Source: CAWCPR01 sp963797475
GTDB lineage: Bacteria; Chloroflexota; Anaerolineae; Anaerolineales; UBA4823
Assembly: GCA_963797475.1 (NCBI GenBank)
Contig: CAWCPR010000001.1
Location: 124,001-188,000, forward strand
Direction of reading: 5' to 3'
DNA length: 64,000 nucleotides
The stretch's first letter is position 1. Each line of letters opens with the position of its first letter. Made by a program: the position numbers and the translations under genes. Shown here piece by piece: positions 35,739 through 45,262 of the stretch. The notes beneath the pieces were generated by a model. It saw only the letters and a list, made by a program, of their open reading frames with translations, ran no database searches and was not told the DNA's origin.

Positions 35739-37664
35739 ATGTTGGAACAAGTCTCGTTTAGGGTAAATCGAATGAAACTCATAACTTTTCGACAACTCGC
35801 TCTATTCGCGTTTATCGTCCTGGCATTCCTGGCGCTAGGCCTGGCAGGCTTACGGACGGTCGCGCAAGCGCAGGCTGGTCCCAATCCCGATCCAGGTGCA
35901 GGCGAGCCGGCCTCAGTCTCATTGGATACTCCAGGCGGGGATGTATTCGGATTCTTCCCTGGGAAGTTTTGGGACTTCGACGTGGCCGGAAACACCGCGT
36001 TTTTGACAGATGCGGACGGGCTGCACGTGCTCGACGTGTCCGACCCGGCAAATCCGGTCGAAATCGGTGAAGCCCTGATTATGGGCGGGTACCTTCTGGC
36101 GTTGAACCCCCCATACGCCTACCTGGGGAGTGGAAATGTTTTTTACACGGTGGATCTTTCCAACCCGGTCTCGCCTACCATTGTGGCTTCGCTTGACCTG
36201 CCAACCAATCCACCCGGGATCATCAGCCCCTCGATGAAAAAGATCTACCCAGCAGGTCATTACGCTTATGTCATCCGTACACAACCGTCCCCGCATTACT
36301 GCGATGGCGATCTGGTTCTCGTGGACATCTCTAATCCCAATGCGCCTTTCGTCGCCGGTCGGTTTTATACCGGGATTGTTGACGACCTGTTTGCGCAAGG
36401 CGACGATCTCTATTTAACTCACCATGGTTGTAATTACGGTCTCGTCTCCTCTCATCTGTCCCGGTATGATATCTCCGACCCTGCTAACCCGATCGTGACT
36501 TTTCATCAAATGGTGACTCGCGGGACAGCAGGTCCTTACGCTGCCGGCATCGCCGTCGACGGGGATAGCACCTATTTGGGGGTGACAGATTATCCCGATT
36601 ATTCCCAACCCAAATCTATCCAGCCGTCTGGATTGAGGGTGTACGACATCTCCGACCCGCTCACCATGACGCTCAAGGCGTTCTACCCGACCCCCGGCCA
36701 AACGCCCAATCAAATCGAGCTCCTGGACGATGCTCTCTACGCCTACCAGGTTAGCGATGGGAATGATCTTTTTGGCATCCAGGTCTTTTACGGCCTCGGC
36801 TCAGAGAGCCTGGTCCAGGACAACTTCTACCCGACCGTCCAGGCGAGGGATATCCGTGTCTCAAAGGATTATTTCTATGTCCTGGGAGACTATTATTATG
36901 CGGACCAACCCGGGCTGTATATCCTGGCCAACCCGGGTAAAACTCTCGCCGGCAAGGTCTCGGACTGGCGCGGCAAAGTCTACCCGGAGGTCTCCATCGC
37001 CGTTAGCGCCACGCTGACCACCACGACGGACAACAGCGGCGAGTACCGGTTCACTCGCATGCCGGGCGGGGATTATAACGTCACGCCCACGCTGGCAGGT
37101 TTCAGCTTCCTGCCGCCTTCCTACGCCGTCACGCTGCCGCCCAGCGCCAACGACCTGGATTTCACCCTGCTTCCTGCCTCGGTCTCCATACCCCTTTTCC
37201 CGGGGATCAGCGCCAGCCTGAGCTATATCGACACCGAGGGGATGCCCACCCGCCTGGATCTCCCGCCAGGCGCAGCCGCCATCACCGGTACGCTGACCCT
37301 GACGCCCACCCTAGTCGGTAGGCAGCCCGGCTTCATCTTCAGCAGTCACGCTTTCGACCTGGAGATGCAGGCCAGCGCCGGGCTGGCTTCTCAGGTGGAG
37401 TTCAGCGCCCCGGTGACGGTAACGATCCAGTACAGCAACTTCGACGTGCGCGCCGTCAGCGATGAAAGGCAGTTAGCCCTGTGGCAATGGGATGGCAGCG
37501 CCTGGGTGGACGCCGCCCAAAGCTGCGACCCGCCCTCGGCCTACGTGTATAAACCAGGCGCCAACCGCCTCAGCCTGCCGCTTTGCGCGACGGGCAGGTT
37601 CGCCCTGTTCGGCCCAACGCACAACATATTCCTGCCCATTGTCGCGCAGAGGCCGGGACAGTAA
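35739..37664 (+). CDS. Secreted LVIVD-repeat protein with [FY]-L-P tail
   Basis: The 641-residue protein begins with a long signal region (hydrophobic LALFAFIVLAFLALGLAGL at about 21-39). At least five LVIVD-type repeats follow (LDVSDPANP, VDLSNPVSP, VDISNPNAP, YDISDPANP, YDISDPL), a propeller-like array found in extracellular proteins. A carboxypeptidase-regulatory-like beta domain spans about 400-475 and another beta region 480-620. The C-terminus is HNIFLPIVAQRPGQ. The ATG at 35739 follows GAGGGA; an ATG at 35772 is possible. Function is unknown; binding or adhesion at the cell surface is inferred. Confidence 0.75.
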   Translation: MLEQVSFRVNRMKLITFRQLALFAFIVLAFLALGLAGLRTVAQAQAGPNPDPGAGEPASVSLDTPGGDVFGFFPGKFWDFDVAGNTAFLTDADGLHVLDVSDPANPVEIGEALIMGGYLLALNPPYAYLGSGNVFYTVDLSNPVSPTIVASLDLPTNPPGIISPSMKKIYPAGHYAYVIRTQPSPHYCDGDLVLVDISNPNAPFVAGRFYTGIVDDLFAQGDDLYLTHHGCNYGLVSSHLSRYDISDPANPIVTFHQMVTRGTAGPYAAGIAVDGDSTYLGVTDYPDYSQPKSIQPSGLRVYDISDPLTMTLKAFYPTPGQTPNQIELLDDALYAYQVSDGNDLFGIQVFYGLGSESLVQDNFYPTVQARDIRVSKDYFYVLGDYYYADQPGLYILANPGKTLAGKVSDWRGKVYPEVSIAVSATLTTTTDNSGEYRFTRMPGGDYNVTPTLAGFSFLPPSYAVTLPPSANDLDFTLLPASVSIPLFPGISASLSYIDTEGMPTRLDLPPGAAAITGTLTLTPTLVGRQPGFIFSSHAFDLEMQASAGLASQVEFSAPVTVTIQYSNFDVRAVSDERQLALWQWDGSAWVDAAQSCDPPSAYVYKPGANRLSLPLCATGRFALFGPTHNIFLPIVAQRPGQ

Positions 37665-37779
37665 ATTCCGGCTTCAAAAACCTATCCAGGTGGACAGGGG
37701 CCAAACCATCCGAAAGTCAGGGGTAATCTTGAAGCAAAACAGGTATCCTTAGGGTATCTTGTTTCGAGGAGAAATTCTA

Positions 37780-38658
37780 TTGACGACCTATATGCCCCAT
37801 TTTCGGACCGCAGCCGGCGAAGCAGCCTACCGGGAGGCTTATCAGGACACCCTGGCGCTTTGGCCAGCGGGTCGCGAATCCATTGAAGTGGAGACCCGCT
37901 TCGGCCTCACACATCTGATCGCCTTAGGCCCAACGGCCGCGCCGCCGCTGCTGATGATCCACGGGTTTGGCTTTTCCGGCGCCCAGTGGTACCCGAATGT
38001 AACTGCGCTGGCGGGCGATTTTCGAATTTACGCGCCGGACGTGCCCGACCAATTTGGCCTGAGCCAGCTCGAGAAACCGATCCAATCCGCTGAGAATTAC
38101 GCCGCCTGGCTGGGTGAATTAATGGACGCGCTGGGCATCGAACGGGCGCCGCTGATTGGCCATTCGTATGGCGGCTGGCTGGCGGTGAATTTCGCCGTCC
38201 GCAACCCGGAGCGAGTCACGCGCCTGACGGTCATCAGCCCGGCTGCGACCTTCGTCCCTTTGAGCTGGCAGTTTTACCTGCGCGGCATTCTCGGCGGCGC
38301 GACCGGGAATGACTGGATCATCTATAGCATGGTGAGATGGATGACCACGCTGCAGGATGTGCGCGGCATGCCCATCGTCGAGCAGTTCAAAACCGGCCTG
38401 AAAACCATGGCGCCGCTGCCGGCCGGATATCCAGCGGTGTTCACGAAGGAAGAATTCCAGCGCCTGACGATGCCCGTGCAGTTGATCATCGGCGATCACG
38501 AAGTGATCTATGCCAAGCCGCCGCGCAAGGTCATCGAAATTGCGAAACAACAGGTCCCACAGCTCCAGGTGGCCTGCATCCCCAACGGCGGCCACGCCGT
38601 CACTTTAGATCAGGCTGAGGCTACGAACGAGCAGTTAAAGGCATTCCATTGCAGTTAA
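37780..38658 (+). CDS. Alpha/beta hydrolase
   Basis: The protein has the alpha/beta hydrolase landmarks in order: oxyanion loop MIHGFGFSG, nucleophile elbow GHSYGG (Ser at the centre), an Asp in LIIGDHEVI and the catalytic His in NGGHAV near the C-terminus. A lid region between about 150 and 215 is rich in Trp and aromatic residues. The start was placed at a TTG at 37780, about nine bases after GAGGAG; an ATG lies four codons on. Length 292. Substrate unknown; esterases, lipases and haloperoxidase-like enzymes all share this pattern. Confidence 0.82.
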   Translation: MTTYMPHFRTAAGEAAYREAYQDTLALWPAGRESIEVETRFGLTHLIALGPTAAPPLLMIHGFGFSGAQWYPNVTALAGDFRIYAPDVPDQFGLSQLEKPIQSAENYAAWLGELMDALGIERAPLIGHSYGGWLAVNFAVRNPERVTRLTVISPAATFVPLSWQFYLRGILGGATGNDWIIYSMVRWMTTLQDVRGMPIVEQFKTGLKTMAPLPAGYPAVFTKEEFQRLTMPVQLIIGDHEVIYAKPPRKVIEIAKQQVPQLQVACIPNGGHAVTLDQAEATNEQLKAFHCS

Positions 38659-38944
38659 ACTGGGCCGAAGAGCCCTCACCCCTGCCCCTCTCCCGCCAGC
38701 GGGGAGAGGGGGAATTGCTTGATTGCAAGTATTTCAGTTTCAAACGCCAATTCGCGACTTTGTCCGATTAATAGAATATCCGAAATCGTATTGAGTGAGG
38801 CGCCAGCCACGCCCCATACTTTCCACATCCGGTCAAAACATCTTTCATAGATTTGACTGTATCTTCTATCCAATCTATAATTAGCGTTGTACTTCATGAT
38901 AATCCAAAATCAGTGGCCTGTATTCAGGAGTAATTTTTCACGGT
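38659..38944. other. Intergenic region before R-M locus
   Basis: An inverted repeat (CCCCTCTCCC...GGGGAGAGGGG) at 38690-38712 follows the hydrolase gene and could act as a terminator. A minus-strand frame of 73 codons (38676-38897) ends inside this palindrome and has no ribosome site, so it was not called. From about 38730 the DNA becomes markedly A/T-rich, continuing into the methyltransferase gene. Confidence 0.4.
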
Positions 38945-39835
38945 ATGAGCCATATTAACCCCCAACTTTCTTTCCTATATTCGGAAGTTTCGGATCATTC
39001 CGTTGTTTACGAGGGCGATGTCTTACAGGTCCTTTCCGCTTTGCCCTCAAATTTCTGCCAGTGCGCCGTTACTTCGCCCCCCTATTGGGGGCTACGAGAT
39101 TATGAAGACCCGGGGCAAATTGGGTCTGAAGAGAATGTGGATGATTATGTAGAGAAACTGGTGACAATTTTCCGAGAACTCCGGAGAGTTCTTCGAGACG
39201 ACGGAACTTTTTGGTTAAACCTGGGCGACTCCTACACCAGTGGAGGGCGCACGTGGCGAGCTCCGGATAAAAAGAACCCGGCGAGAGCCATGTCCTATCG
39301 CGCCCCAACGCCAGAGGGCCTTAAACCCAAAGATCTGGTCGGCGTCCCCTGGCGGGTCGCCTTTGCGCTTCAAGCGGATGGTTGGTATTTACGCAGCGAA
39401 ATTATCTGGCATAAAACGAACCCTCATCCGGAGAGCGTAAAAGACAGACCTACACGCGCCCATGAAACTATATTTTTGTTTACCAAAAATGAAGATTATT
39501 TTTACGATCATGAGGCAATCCAAGAAAAGGGTGTAAACGGCAATTTGCGCAATAAGCGCAGTGTCTGGCCGGTGCAAAGTGAGCCATTGAAGGAGGCGCA
39601 CTTTGCAACTTTTCCAACGAAGCTGATAGAACCCTGCATTATTGCCGGAAGTAAAATGGGGGATTATGTTATCGATCCTTTCTTAGGGTCGGGCACAACA
39701 GGATTAGTCGCTGCTTTAAACGGCAGGTATTTCGTTGGAGTCGATCTCAAGCATGAATATATCGAAATTGCACAAAAACGTCTCAGCGAATATGGTTGTA
39801 CTTTTTCCGTGATTAATATGACAGATAAAACCTGA
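38945..39835 (+). CDS. Type II N4-cytosine (or N6-adenine) DNA methyltransferase
   Basis: The 296-residue protein has the beta-class methyltransferase order: catalytic motif IV TSPPYW near residue 44 and the SAM-binding motif I DPFLGSGTTG near residue 245. SPPYW is typical of N4-cytosine enzymes of the M.Cfr9I/M.XmaI-like group that modify CCCGGG. This fits the XcyI-type nuclease relic whose ATG overlaps its stop codon (TGATG). The gene appears intact while the nuclease is dead, making it an orphan methylase. A/T-rich composition compared with its neighbours suggests horizontal transfer. Confidence 0.85.
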   Translation: MSHINPQLSFLYSEVSDHSVVYEGDVLQVLSALPSNFCQCAVTSPPYWGLRDYEDPGQIGSEENVDDYVEKLVTIFRELRRVLRDDGTFWLNLGDSYTSGGRTWRAPDKKNPARAMSYRAPTPEGLKPKDLVGVPWRVAFALQADGWYLRSEIIWHKTNPHPESVKDRPTRAHETIFLFTKNEDYFYDHEAIQEKGVNGNLRNKRSVWPVQSEPLKEAHFATFPTKLIEPCIIAGSKMGDYVIDPFLGSGTTGLVAALNGRYFVGVDLKHEYIEIAQKRLSEYGCTFSVINMTDKT

Positions 39836-40789
39836 TGGCGAGCCTGTCGATCCTTCCGCCCACATTACAACTGGGATTCTACCGACGCCTGGTTGAGGCC
39901 CAAAATGCTTATTTATTACCGGCGTTATTAGATCAAGTTAGCAAGTTGGATATTGGACAGCTCGATGATGAATTAAAGAGAATTGCAGGCAATGAAAAGC
40001 TTTCATTCATTGCCCGCAAAGGGTTTGAGAGGAGAATTGGTATTCCCGGTTCCGTACTTGATTGCCTCAAAACCCTCTCTTTTGGGTTACTACAGATTGC
40101 TATTGGGCTTTTCCCAGAAAGAGTTTTATCGAGGGCCATACGGAAGATTTAAAAAATTAGAAGTCGATGGCGTTTTAATCGATAATATCAGGGGATCTCT
40201 AGAGGCTTTATGATTCAGCTTAATTGGAAGCGCCTGGATTTTGGTAAATGGGCTTCCGGATATCTCGCAAGAGATTCTGAAGTCCTTGACCCTCTTGACC
40301 CTGGGTCCACAGTTTAGGGGATCGAGAAACGTAAATTTAGGAGTCGAAGCGAACCAGACGGTATTTGCCCTGATTAAATCAATCATCTCAGGAAACCTTA
40401 GCCAGGAAAGCGCAAATTTCTTGGAAGTAACAGGCGCTACAGGCAGAATTTACAGGATTGAATTTGCGCCCGATCCTGATATAGCGATCCGCCAAATCTT
40501 ACAAAATGGCGCTTTCCGAAATCGAATCGCCATTGAAATAAAAGGAGGTACGGATTTTTCGAATATCCACAACCGGTTAGGTTAGGCCGAAAAGAGTCAT
40601 CAGAAGGCTAAAAGTGAAGGTTATACACAATTCTGGACGATAATTAATGTACCCGACATCAACACAACGACCTGGAAAAGAGAAACCCCAACCACCAATG
40701 AGCTTTTCTACCTGGACCAAATCGCGAATATTCGTTCCGAAGAATATGCAAAGTTCAAGGAGTATCTGATCTCAGAATTAGGCGTTTAG
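39835..40789 (+). pseudogene. XcyI-family restriction endonuclease, inactivated
   Basis: The gene is readable end to end by joining frames. It starts PTLQLGFYRRLVEAQNAYLLP, then GLRGELVFPVPYL, LLGYYRLLLGFSQKEFY, TLGPQFRGSRN, RIEFAPDPDIAIRQ, IAIEIKGGTDFSNIHNRLG and AEKSHQKAKSEGYTQFW. These match the XcyI family (CCCGGG), including the catalytic-looking E...EIKGG. It is broken by one base gain near 40005-40015, a TGA at 40211-40213 and a TAG at 40583-40585 where Glu is expected. Two nonsense codons and a frameshift make it a true pseudogene. The intact methyltransferase gene overlaps its start. Confidence 0.85.
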
Positions 40790-40881
40790 TGTTCTTCTCA
40801 AGATTTCTTGGAACTCCGGGGTTCACAAACAAGTTGAGATGTCAGTGAACCCCGGACAATTCTTAATAAGCCATCCTAGGT

Positions 40882-43077
40882 TCACCTGGTTACAACGGTC
40901 AGGTAGCCCTGGTGGGTGTAGCCGATCCCGCCGGGGATTTTGAATAAGGGCGTGACGCCGTCGTAAGCGTACAGCAAGCCGGCCGGGTCGAGGATAAACA
41001 ACAGCGAGCGCTTTACGGAACCGCTGCTGGCGGTCAGGACGTACTGGCCATCGTTGCCGCCCTGGGTGGAGAGCGAGAAAACGAAGCTTCCGTCTGCATC
41101 CGCGCTGAGCGAGCCCAACGATGTCAGGTTCAGAGTCAAATTGACCGGCGCGCCGGCGGGGAAATTTTCTCCGCTGAAGGTCAGAAAACTGCCTGGTCGG
41201 CTGGTCTTATGGCTGATCTGGATGGCTGGCGGCAGCGGCGTCAAGCGCAGGATCACCCCGTTCGCCCCAACCGCCCAACCCTGGCTGGCGGACATCAAGG
41301 TGACGTCCTGCAAAGCGTTCCCGGTCGGGCTTTCGGCCGTTGCCCAGTTGGCGCCGTCAAAATGCAGGATCACACCGTCCGAGCCCATCGCCCAGCCGTC
41401 CGAAGGTGAACGTAAAAACAAGGTGTTCAGCCAGGCTGTCGTGAGGCTGGTGGTCGCCTGCCACACGCTGCCGTTCCAATGCAGCAGCGTGCCAGCCTGC
41501 CCGGCAGCCCAGCCATCGCCCGCCGAGAGCATGTCAATAGCAGTGATGCGAGTTGAGACCGGGACGGGGACGCTGTTCCAGGCGTTGCCATCCCAGTGCA
41601 GGGTTTTGTCGCCGGCCGCCGCCCAGACATCGTTCGCTGCGACTGCGGAGAGGCCGTGCAGCTCGCCAGCGGGATGGGCTGAAACCTGCCAGGCATATCC
41701 GCCGCTGCCGTCCGAGGTGTAATGCAGCAAAGCATTGCCCCCGGCCGCCCAGCCGTCTGTGGCGGAGAGCATCAAAACGCTTTTCAAATCCAGGCTGGTT
41801 GGAGAGGTCGCATTTTTCCAGGCGTAGCCGCCGCCGTCCGGTCCGTAAAACAACAGAGCGCCATTGTCGCCCACCGCCCAGCCGTTGGTGGCGGAGACCA
41901 TGCTGACCCCGTACAGGGATTCCGCGCTCGGGCTGGGTTGGGCAGTCCAGGCAGCCCCGTTCCAGCGCAGGATGGCCCCATCCTGCCCGACCGACCAGCC
42001 GTCGCCGGCGGAGACGACCGCCAACCCGTTCAGGTTTTTATCGAAGGGCTGCACCACACTGGTCCACTGGGAACCCGCGCCGCCCGGCCCGTAATTCAAG
42101 ATCACCCCGCCGGCGCCCACTGCCCAGCCCTGGGTAGAAGCGCTTAGCCCGACCGAGTTCAGCGCCCGGTCCGTTGGGACGAAAACGAGCCGCCAGGCCT
42201 GGCTTCCGCCGACATTGCTGTAATGCAGCAGGGCGCCGCCCGATCCGCTCGCCCAGCCGTCGCTGGCCGAAAGCATATGAACGTCCAACAGCGTGGCCGA
42301 ACTCGGACTGGTGGCTTTACGCCAGCTCACGCCGTCCCAGTGCAGCAGCAGGCCTGCGCCGCCCACTGCCCAGCCATCCGTGGCGCTGACCATATCGATC
42401 GCATAAATGGTGACGTACGGGAATTGGGTGAAGAGCTGCCATTGAATCCCATCCCAATGCAGGATATCGCCGCTGGCGCTGCCAGCCCAGCCGTCGCTGT
42501 CGTCGACCATGGCGAAGGCGCGCAGCGTGTAAAAGATCGGGTCGGGCAGCTCGACCCACATACTGCCGTTCCAGTGCATCATACTGTTGGGGGTGACCGC
42601 CCAGCCATCGGTGGAGGAAAGCATGGAAAGCTTGCCGATCCAGGAAGTGGTTGGGCTGGGGAACTGGCTCCAGGCGTAACCGCCGCCATCCGGGCCGTAA
42701 CGCAAGATGGTTCCGCCTGCGCCCACCGCCCAACCATCCGTGGCGGAAAGCATGGCAATATCGTTGAGGGTCTGGGTGACCGGGCTGGGGACCTTCATCC
42801 AGGCGTACCCGCCGGCGCCATCCGAGCTATAGTGCAGGATGGCCCCGCCGACGCCCACCGCCCAGGCATCCGAAGACGAAAGGACAGCCAGGGCGTTGAG
42901 CTCGTGGTGGCAGGGGTCCGGGTTCGCCGGGTCAAAACAATCCCAATTAATCGGTTGAGCTGCGGCTTCGGCTGGATTTGCAGCGGCGGCTGGCGTGACA
43001 GCCCGCCCATAACGCTGCGGCGTGAAGCCGGAAACAGCCGTTGCCAGTAAAACGCCAATCATAAGTAGTCTTTTCAT
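40882..43077 (-). CDS. Secreted 14-repeat WAVG double beta-propeller
   Basis: The ATG at 43077 has AAGGGA upstream and begins a clear signal peptide (KRLLMIGVLLATAVSG); the frame continues to 43188 without support. I count 14 repeats with the x-D-[GAV]-W-A-x-G core, twice the seven of the paralogue at 13658-14962, so two seven-blade propellers are expected. A beta-sandwich follows (PGSFLTFSGENFPAGAP). The C-terminus IPGGIGYTHQGYLTVVTR parallels the paralogue's tail, but the L-P pair reads L-T. Length 731. Exported; function unknown. It is divergent from the TetR gene. Confidence 0.82.
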   Translation of the reverse strand: MKRLLMIGVLLATAVSGFTPQRYGRAVTPAAAANPAEAAAQPINWDCFDPANPDPCHHELNALAVLSSSDAWAVGVGGAILHYSSDGAGGYAWMKVPSPVTQTLNDIAMLSATDGWAVGAGGTILRYGPDGGGYAWSQFPSPTTSWIGKLSMLSSTDGWAVTPNSMMHWNGSMWVELPDPIFYTLRAFAMVDDSDGWAGSASGDILHWDGIQWQLFTQFPYVTIYAIDMVSATDGWAVGGAGLLLHWDGVSWRKATSPSSATLLDVHMLSASDGWASGSGGALLHYSNVGGSQAWRLVFVPTDRALNSVGLSASTQGWAVGAGGVILNYGPGGAGSQWTSVVQPFDKNLNGLAVVSAGDGWSVGQDGAILRWNGAAWTAQPSPSAESLYGVSMVSATNGWAVGDNGALLFYGPDGGGYAWKNATSPTSLDLKSVLMLSATDGWAAGGNALLHYTSDGSGGYAWQVSAHPAGELHGLSAVAANDVWAAAGDKTLHWDGNAWNSVPVPVSTRITAIDMLSAGDGWAAGQAGTLLHWNGSVWQATTSLTTAWLNTLFLRSPSDGWAMGSDGVILHFDGANWATAESPTGNALQDVTLMSASQGWAVGANGVILRLTPLPPAIQISHKTSRPGSFLTFSGENFPAGAPVNLTLNLTSLGSLSADADGSFVFSLSTQGGNDGQYVLTASSGSVKRSLLFILDPAGLLYAYDGVTPLFKIPGGIGYTHQGYLTVVTR

Positions 43078-43218
43078 GCGATTTTCCCTTAATTTCTCCC
43101 TGGAACGCGGACCCAAAGGGGTTGTATAGACGATCGTAGGTCTATTTTTCTTCATTATATACGAAATGTGCGCGGCTGGTCGCTGCAAGTCCGGGCAGAT
43201 TTAATAAATGCTTACCCA

Positions 43219-43291
43219 TTGACAAAATCAAGGTCACGATCTATAATGAACGTCGTACAATCTTATACGGCGTATAAACATATACCACGTT
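43219..43291 (+). promoter_or_regulatory. Sigma70 promoter and palindromic operator of the TetR gene
   Basis: TTGACA at 43219-43224 and TATAAT at 43242-43247 are separated by exactly 17 bases, a consensus promoter. Immediately downstream, TTATACGGCGTATAA (43263-43277) is a palindrome with only its centre base unpaired, inside looser outer arms GAACG...CGTTC (about 43248-43291). The position over the transcription start suggests an autoregulatory TetR operator. Confidence 0.75.
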
Positions 43292-43305
43292 CAACAGGAA
43301 GTCTT

Positions 43306-43926
43306 ATGACTTTGAGAGAGCCGCCGGCGGAAAGCCGGGTCGAACGAAAAAAAGAAAAAACCAAAAAGAAGATCGTGGCGACTGCGCTGCGTTTGTTCAG
43401 GGAACAGGGCCTGGATGGGACCACCATGGAACAGATTGCCGAGGCAGCCGACATCGCCAAAGGGACCCTGTACAACTACTTCCCTGTCAAGGAAGCGATC
43501 CTGAACGAATTCGTTAAGCAGTCTTTTCAGGAGAACAACGCCGAGAGAATTCAACGCTTGCGAAAATTGCCGGACACCCGTGCCCGCATGCTCCTGACCC
43601 TGGGCGAATTGATGGAAGGGGTCCAGGCGCAAATGGAGATTTTCGAAAAATATTTCGTTTACCGGATCCAAAAGATGATCGCTTTACGCCAGGACGAGAG
43701 CATGCAAAGCGGTCTCTGGGCATTGGAAAGCGAAATCATCGCTCTCGGGCAGCAGAGCGGTGAAATCCGCAGCGATATGCCGTTCGATTTATTGACCGGC
43801 TTATTCGAATTTGTTTTTATCGAGGTCGCCCAGCAGCTCTATAAGGACCCGGGGAAATTCAACGCCCGGGAAACCATCCAGCGCTGTGTGGATCTCTTCA
43901 TGAATGGGGCTGGCAAGCAGCCATAA
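43306..43926 (+). CDS. TetR/AcrR family transcriptional regulator
   Basis: The 206-residue protein has an N-terminal TetR helix-turn-helix at about 22-68 (ALRLFREQGLDGTTMEQIAEAA...GTLYNYFPVKEAIL), preceded by a Lys/Glu-rich stretch. The C-terminal ligand domain is not specific. The ATG at 43306 was chosen over the open frame back to 43168 because the palindrome and promoter lie between them. The ICMT-like gene begins 20 bases after the stop, so the two are probably one operon, perhaps repressed by this protein through the site at 43263-43277. Confidence 0.9.
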   Translation: MTLREPPAESRVERKKEKTKKKIVATALRLFREQGLDGTTMEQIAEAADIAKGTLYNYFPVKEAILNEFVKQSFQENNAERIQRLRKLPDTRARMLLTLGELMEGVQAQMEIFEKYFVYRIQKMIALRQDESMQSGLWALESEIIALGQQSGEIRSDMPFDLLTGLFEFVFIEVAQQLYKDPGKFNARETIQRCVDLFMNGAGKQP

Positions 43927-43946
43927 CATCAACCTTGGGAGGGCAT

Positions 43947-44669
43947 ATGGCCGTAAACACATTAAAAAACGAACCAAATGCGGAGACCCGGCGGGGGATC
44001 TTGCGCTGGGCATGGAAAATGATAGCGATGGTTGTCGTCTTCGGGGCGATCCTTTTCGCATCCGCAGGCAGGCTGGATTGGATCGAAGGCTGGGGATACA
44101 TCGGGTTGAGCCTGTTCAACCTGCTGATGACCGCTGTGGTGCTGGTCCCGAAGCGGCCCGATCTGATCGCCGAGCGTTCGGAAGTGGGCGCGGGGACGAA
44201 GAACTGGGACCGGGTCCTGGCGCCGGCGGTCGCGATGCTCAGCCCCCTGGCGATCATGGTCACCGCCGGGCTCGACGCTCGCTTCGGCTGGAGCCCGGCG
44301 ATCGGCGCCGGCTGGTGGGCACTGGGGCTGGTCCTGGGAGCCGCTTGCGGCGCGTTCGTGGTCTGGGCGATGGCCTCGAACCCCTTCTTTTCGGGGACCG
44401 TCCGTATCCAGGAAGAGCGCGGCCACCGCGTGGTCAGCGGCGGCCCGTACCGCTTCGTCCGCCACCCGGGTTACCTGGGATCCGTGATTTTCAACCTGGC
44501 TGCCCCGTTGGCGTTGGGCTCGCTGTGGACCTATCTTCCGGCCCTGCTCTCCATCGCCTTGATCGTCGTGCGCACCGGGTTGGAAGACCGCACGCTGCAG
44601 GCCGAGCTGCCCGGCTACGCGAAGTACGCCGAAAGCGTTCGCTGCCGGCTGGTTCCCGGCCTGTGGTAG
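43947..44669 (+). CDS. Isoprenylcysteine-carboxyl-methyltransferase-like membrane protein
   Basis: The 240-residue protein has about six hydrophobic helices and the C-terminal SAM-binding signature of the ICMT/PEMT group (GPYRFVRHPGYLGS, then LEDRTLQAELPGYAKYAESV). Bacterial members methylate unknown lipids or small molecules. The ATG at 43947 has GGGAGGG upstream, better than the TTG at 43935. It directly follows the TetR gene and likely shares its promoter. Substrate unknown. Confidence 0.85.
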   Translation: MAVNTLKNEPNAETRRGILRWAWKMIAMVVVFGAILFASAGRLDWIEGWGYIGLSLFNLLMTAVVLVPKRPDLIAERSEVGAGTKNWDRVLAPAVAMLSPLAIMVTAGLDARFGWSPAIGAGWWALGLVLGAACGAFVVWAMASNPFFSGTVRIQEERGHRVVSGGPYRFVRHPGYLGSVIFNLAAPLALGSLWTYLPALLSIALIVVRTGLEDRTLQAELPGYAKYAESVRCRLVPGLW

Positions 44670-44712
44670 AAAATAAAAGGGTAAGTAACCTCTCAAAAAA
44701 GTGAGGCATATC

Positions 44713-45147
44713 ATGAACGGCAAAACACCGGTTACAAAGGAATATTTTTGCAAGCGCCTCGTGGACCTGTGCGTGAAAAGCGGGTTGTCCGGATTTCCAA
44801 AGGACGACCTGGACCAGCACATCCTGTTGAAAAGCGCGGTTTTGATCGTCGGCCCATCCGCCTCGTTCAGCGAGCGCGAGATCGACGAAAAACTAAAATA
44901 CTGGATCAACAACGTCGGCGAGAGTTTGAAGATCGACCACGCCACCTTACGACGCAGGTTGATCGATACGGGCTACTTAACTCGCAATAAGGACGGCTCG
45001 GCTTACCAGGTCTCGGCCTCCGGAAAGCAGGCGGACCTGTTTGAGGCCGGCGTCGAGCAGGTAGACGCGGTGCAAGTGATTGCGAACGCCCGCGAAGAGA
45101 TCGCCCGCAGAAAAAGAGAATATATGGAAAAGGCAAAACGGGGGTAG
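44713..45147 (+). CDS. DUF2087-containing protein
   Basis: The 144-residue protein has the DUF2087 pattern: FPKDDLDQHILLKSAV, then SFSEREIDEKL, then a winged-helix-like DHATLRRRLIDTGYLTR. The C-terminus is a charged helix. DUF2087 often accompanies transcription regulators, suggesting a DNA-binding or protein-binding role. It may start at the GTG at 44701, but the ATG at 44713 is better placed after GTGAGG. It follows the ICMT-like gene by 43 bases and may belong to the TetR operon. Confidence 0.78.
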   Translation: MNGKTPVTKEYFCKRLVDLCVKSGLSGFPKDDLDQHILLKSAVLIVGPSASFSEREIDEKLKYWINNVGESLKIDHATLRRRLIDTGYLTRNKDGSAYQVSASGKQADLFEAGVEQVDAVQVIANAREEIARRKREYMEKAKRG

Positions 45148-45262
45148 AACCAGCCGGCTACAACAGAAAAAGCAATCAGAATGTGCGCCTGCCCATGCAA
45201 TTGGGAAGCGCACATTCAATTAATCGATCGCTTTCAACCGGATGGGCTGCTGGCTGCGCAGA

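Noticed and set aside
38676..38897. Minus-strand ORF of 73 codons
   Set aside because: It ends inside a palindromic repeat, has no ribosome site and no recognisable family.
40211..40213. TGA in the XcyI-type gene as a recoded codon
   Set aside because: A frameshift and a TAG nonsense codon are also present, so simple decay is more likely.
40241..40585. Independent gene within the XcyI region
   Set aside because: It is in frame with the upstream nuclease fragment, separated only by a TGA, and continues the same family.
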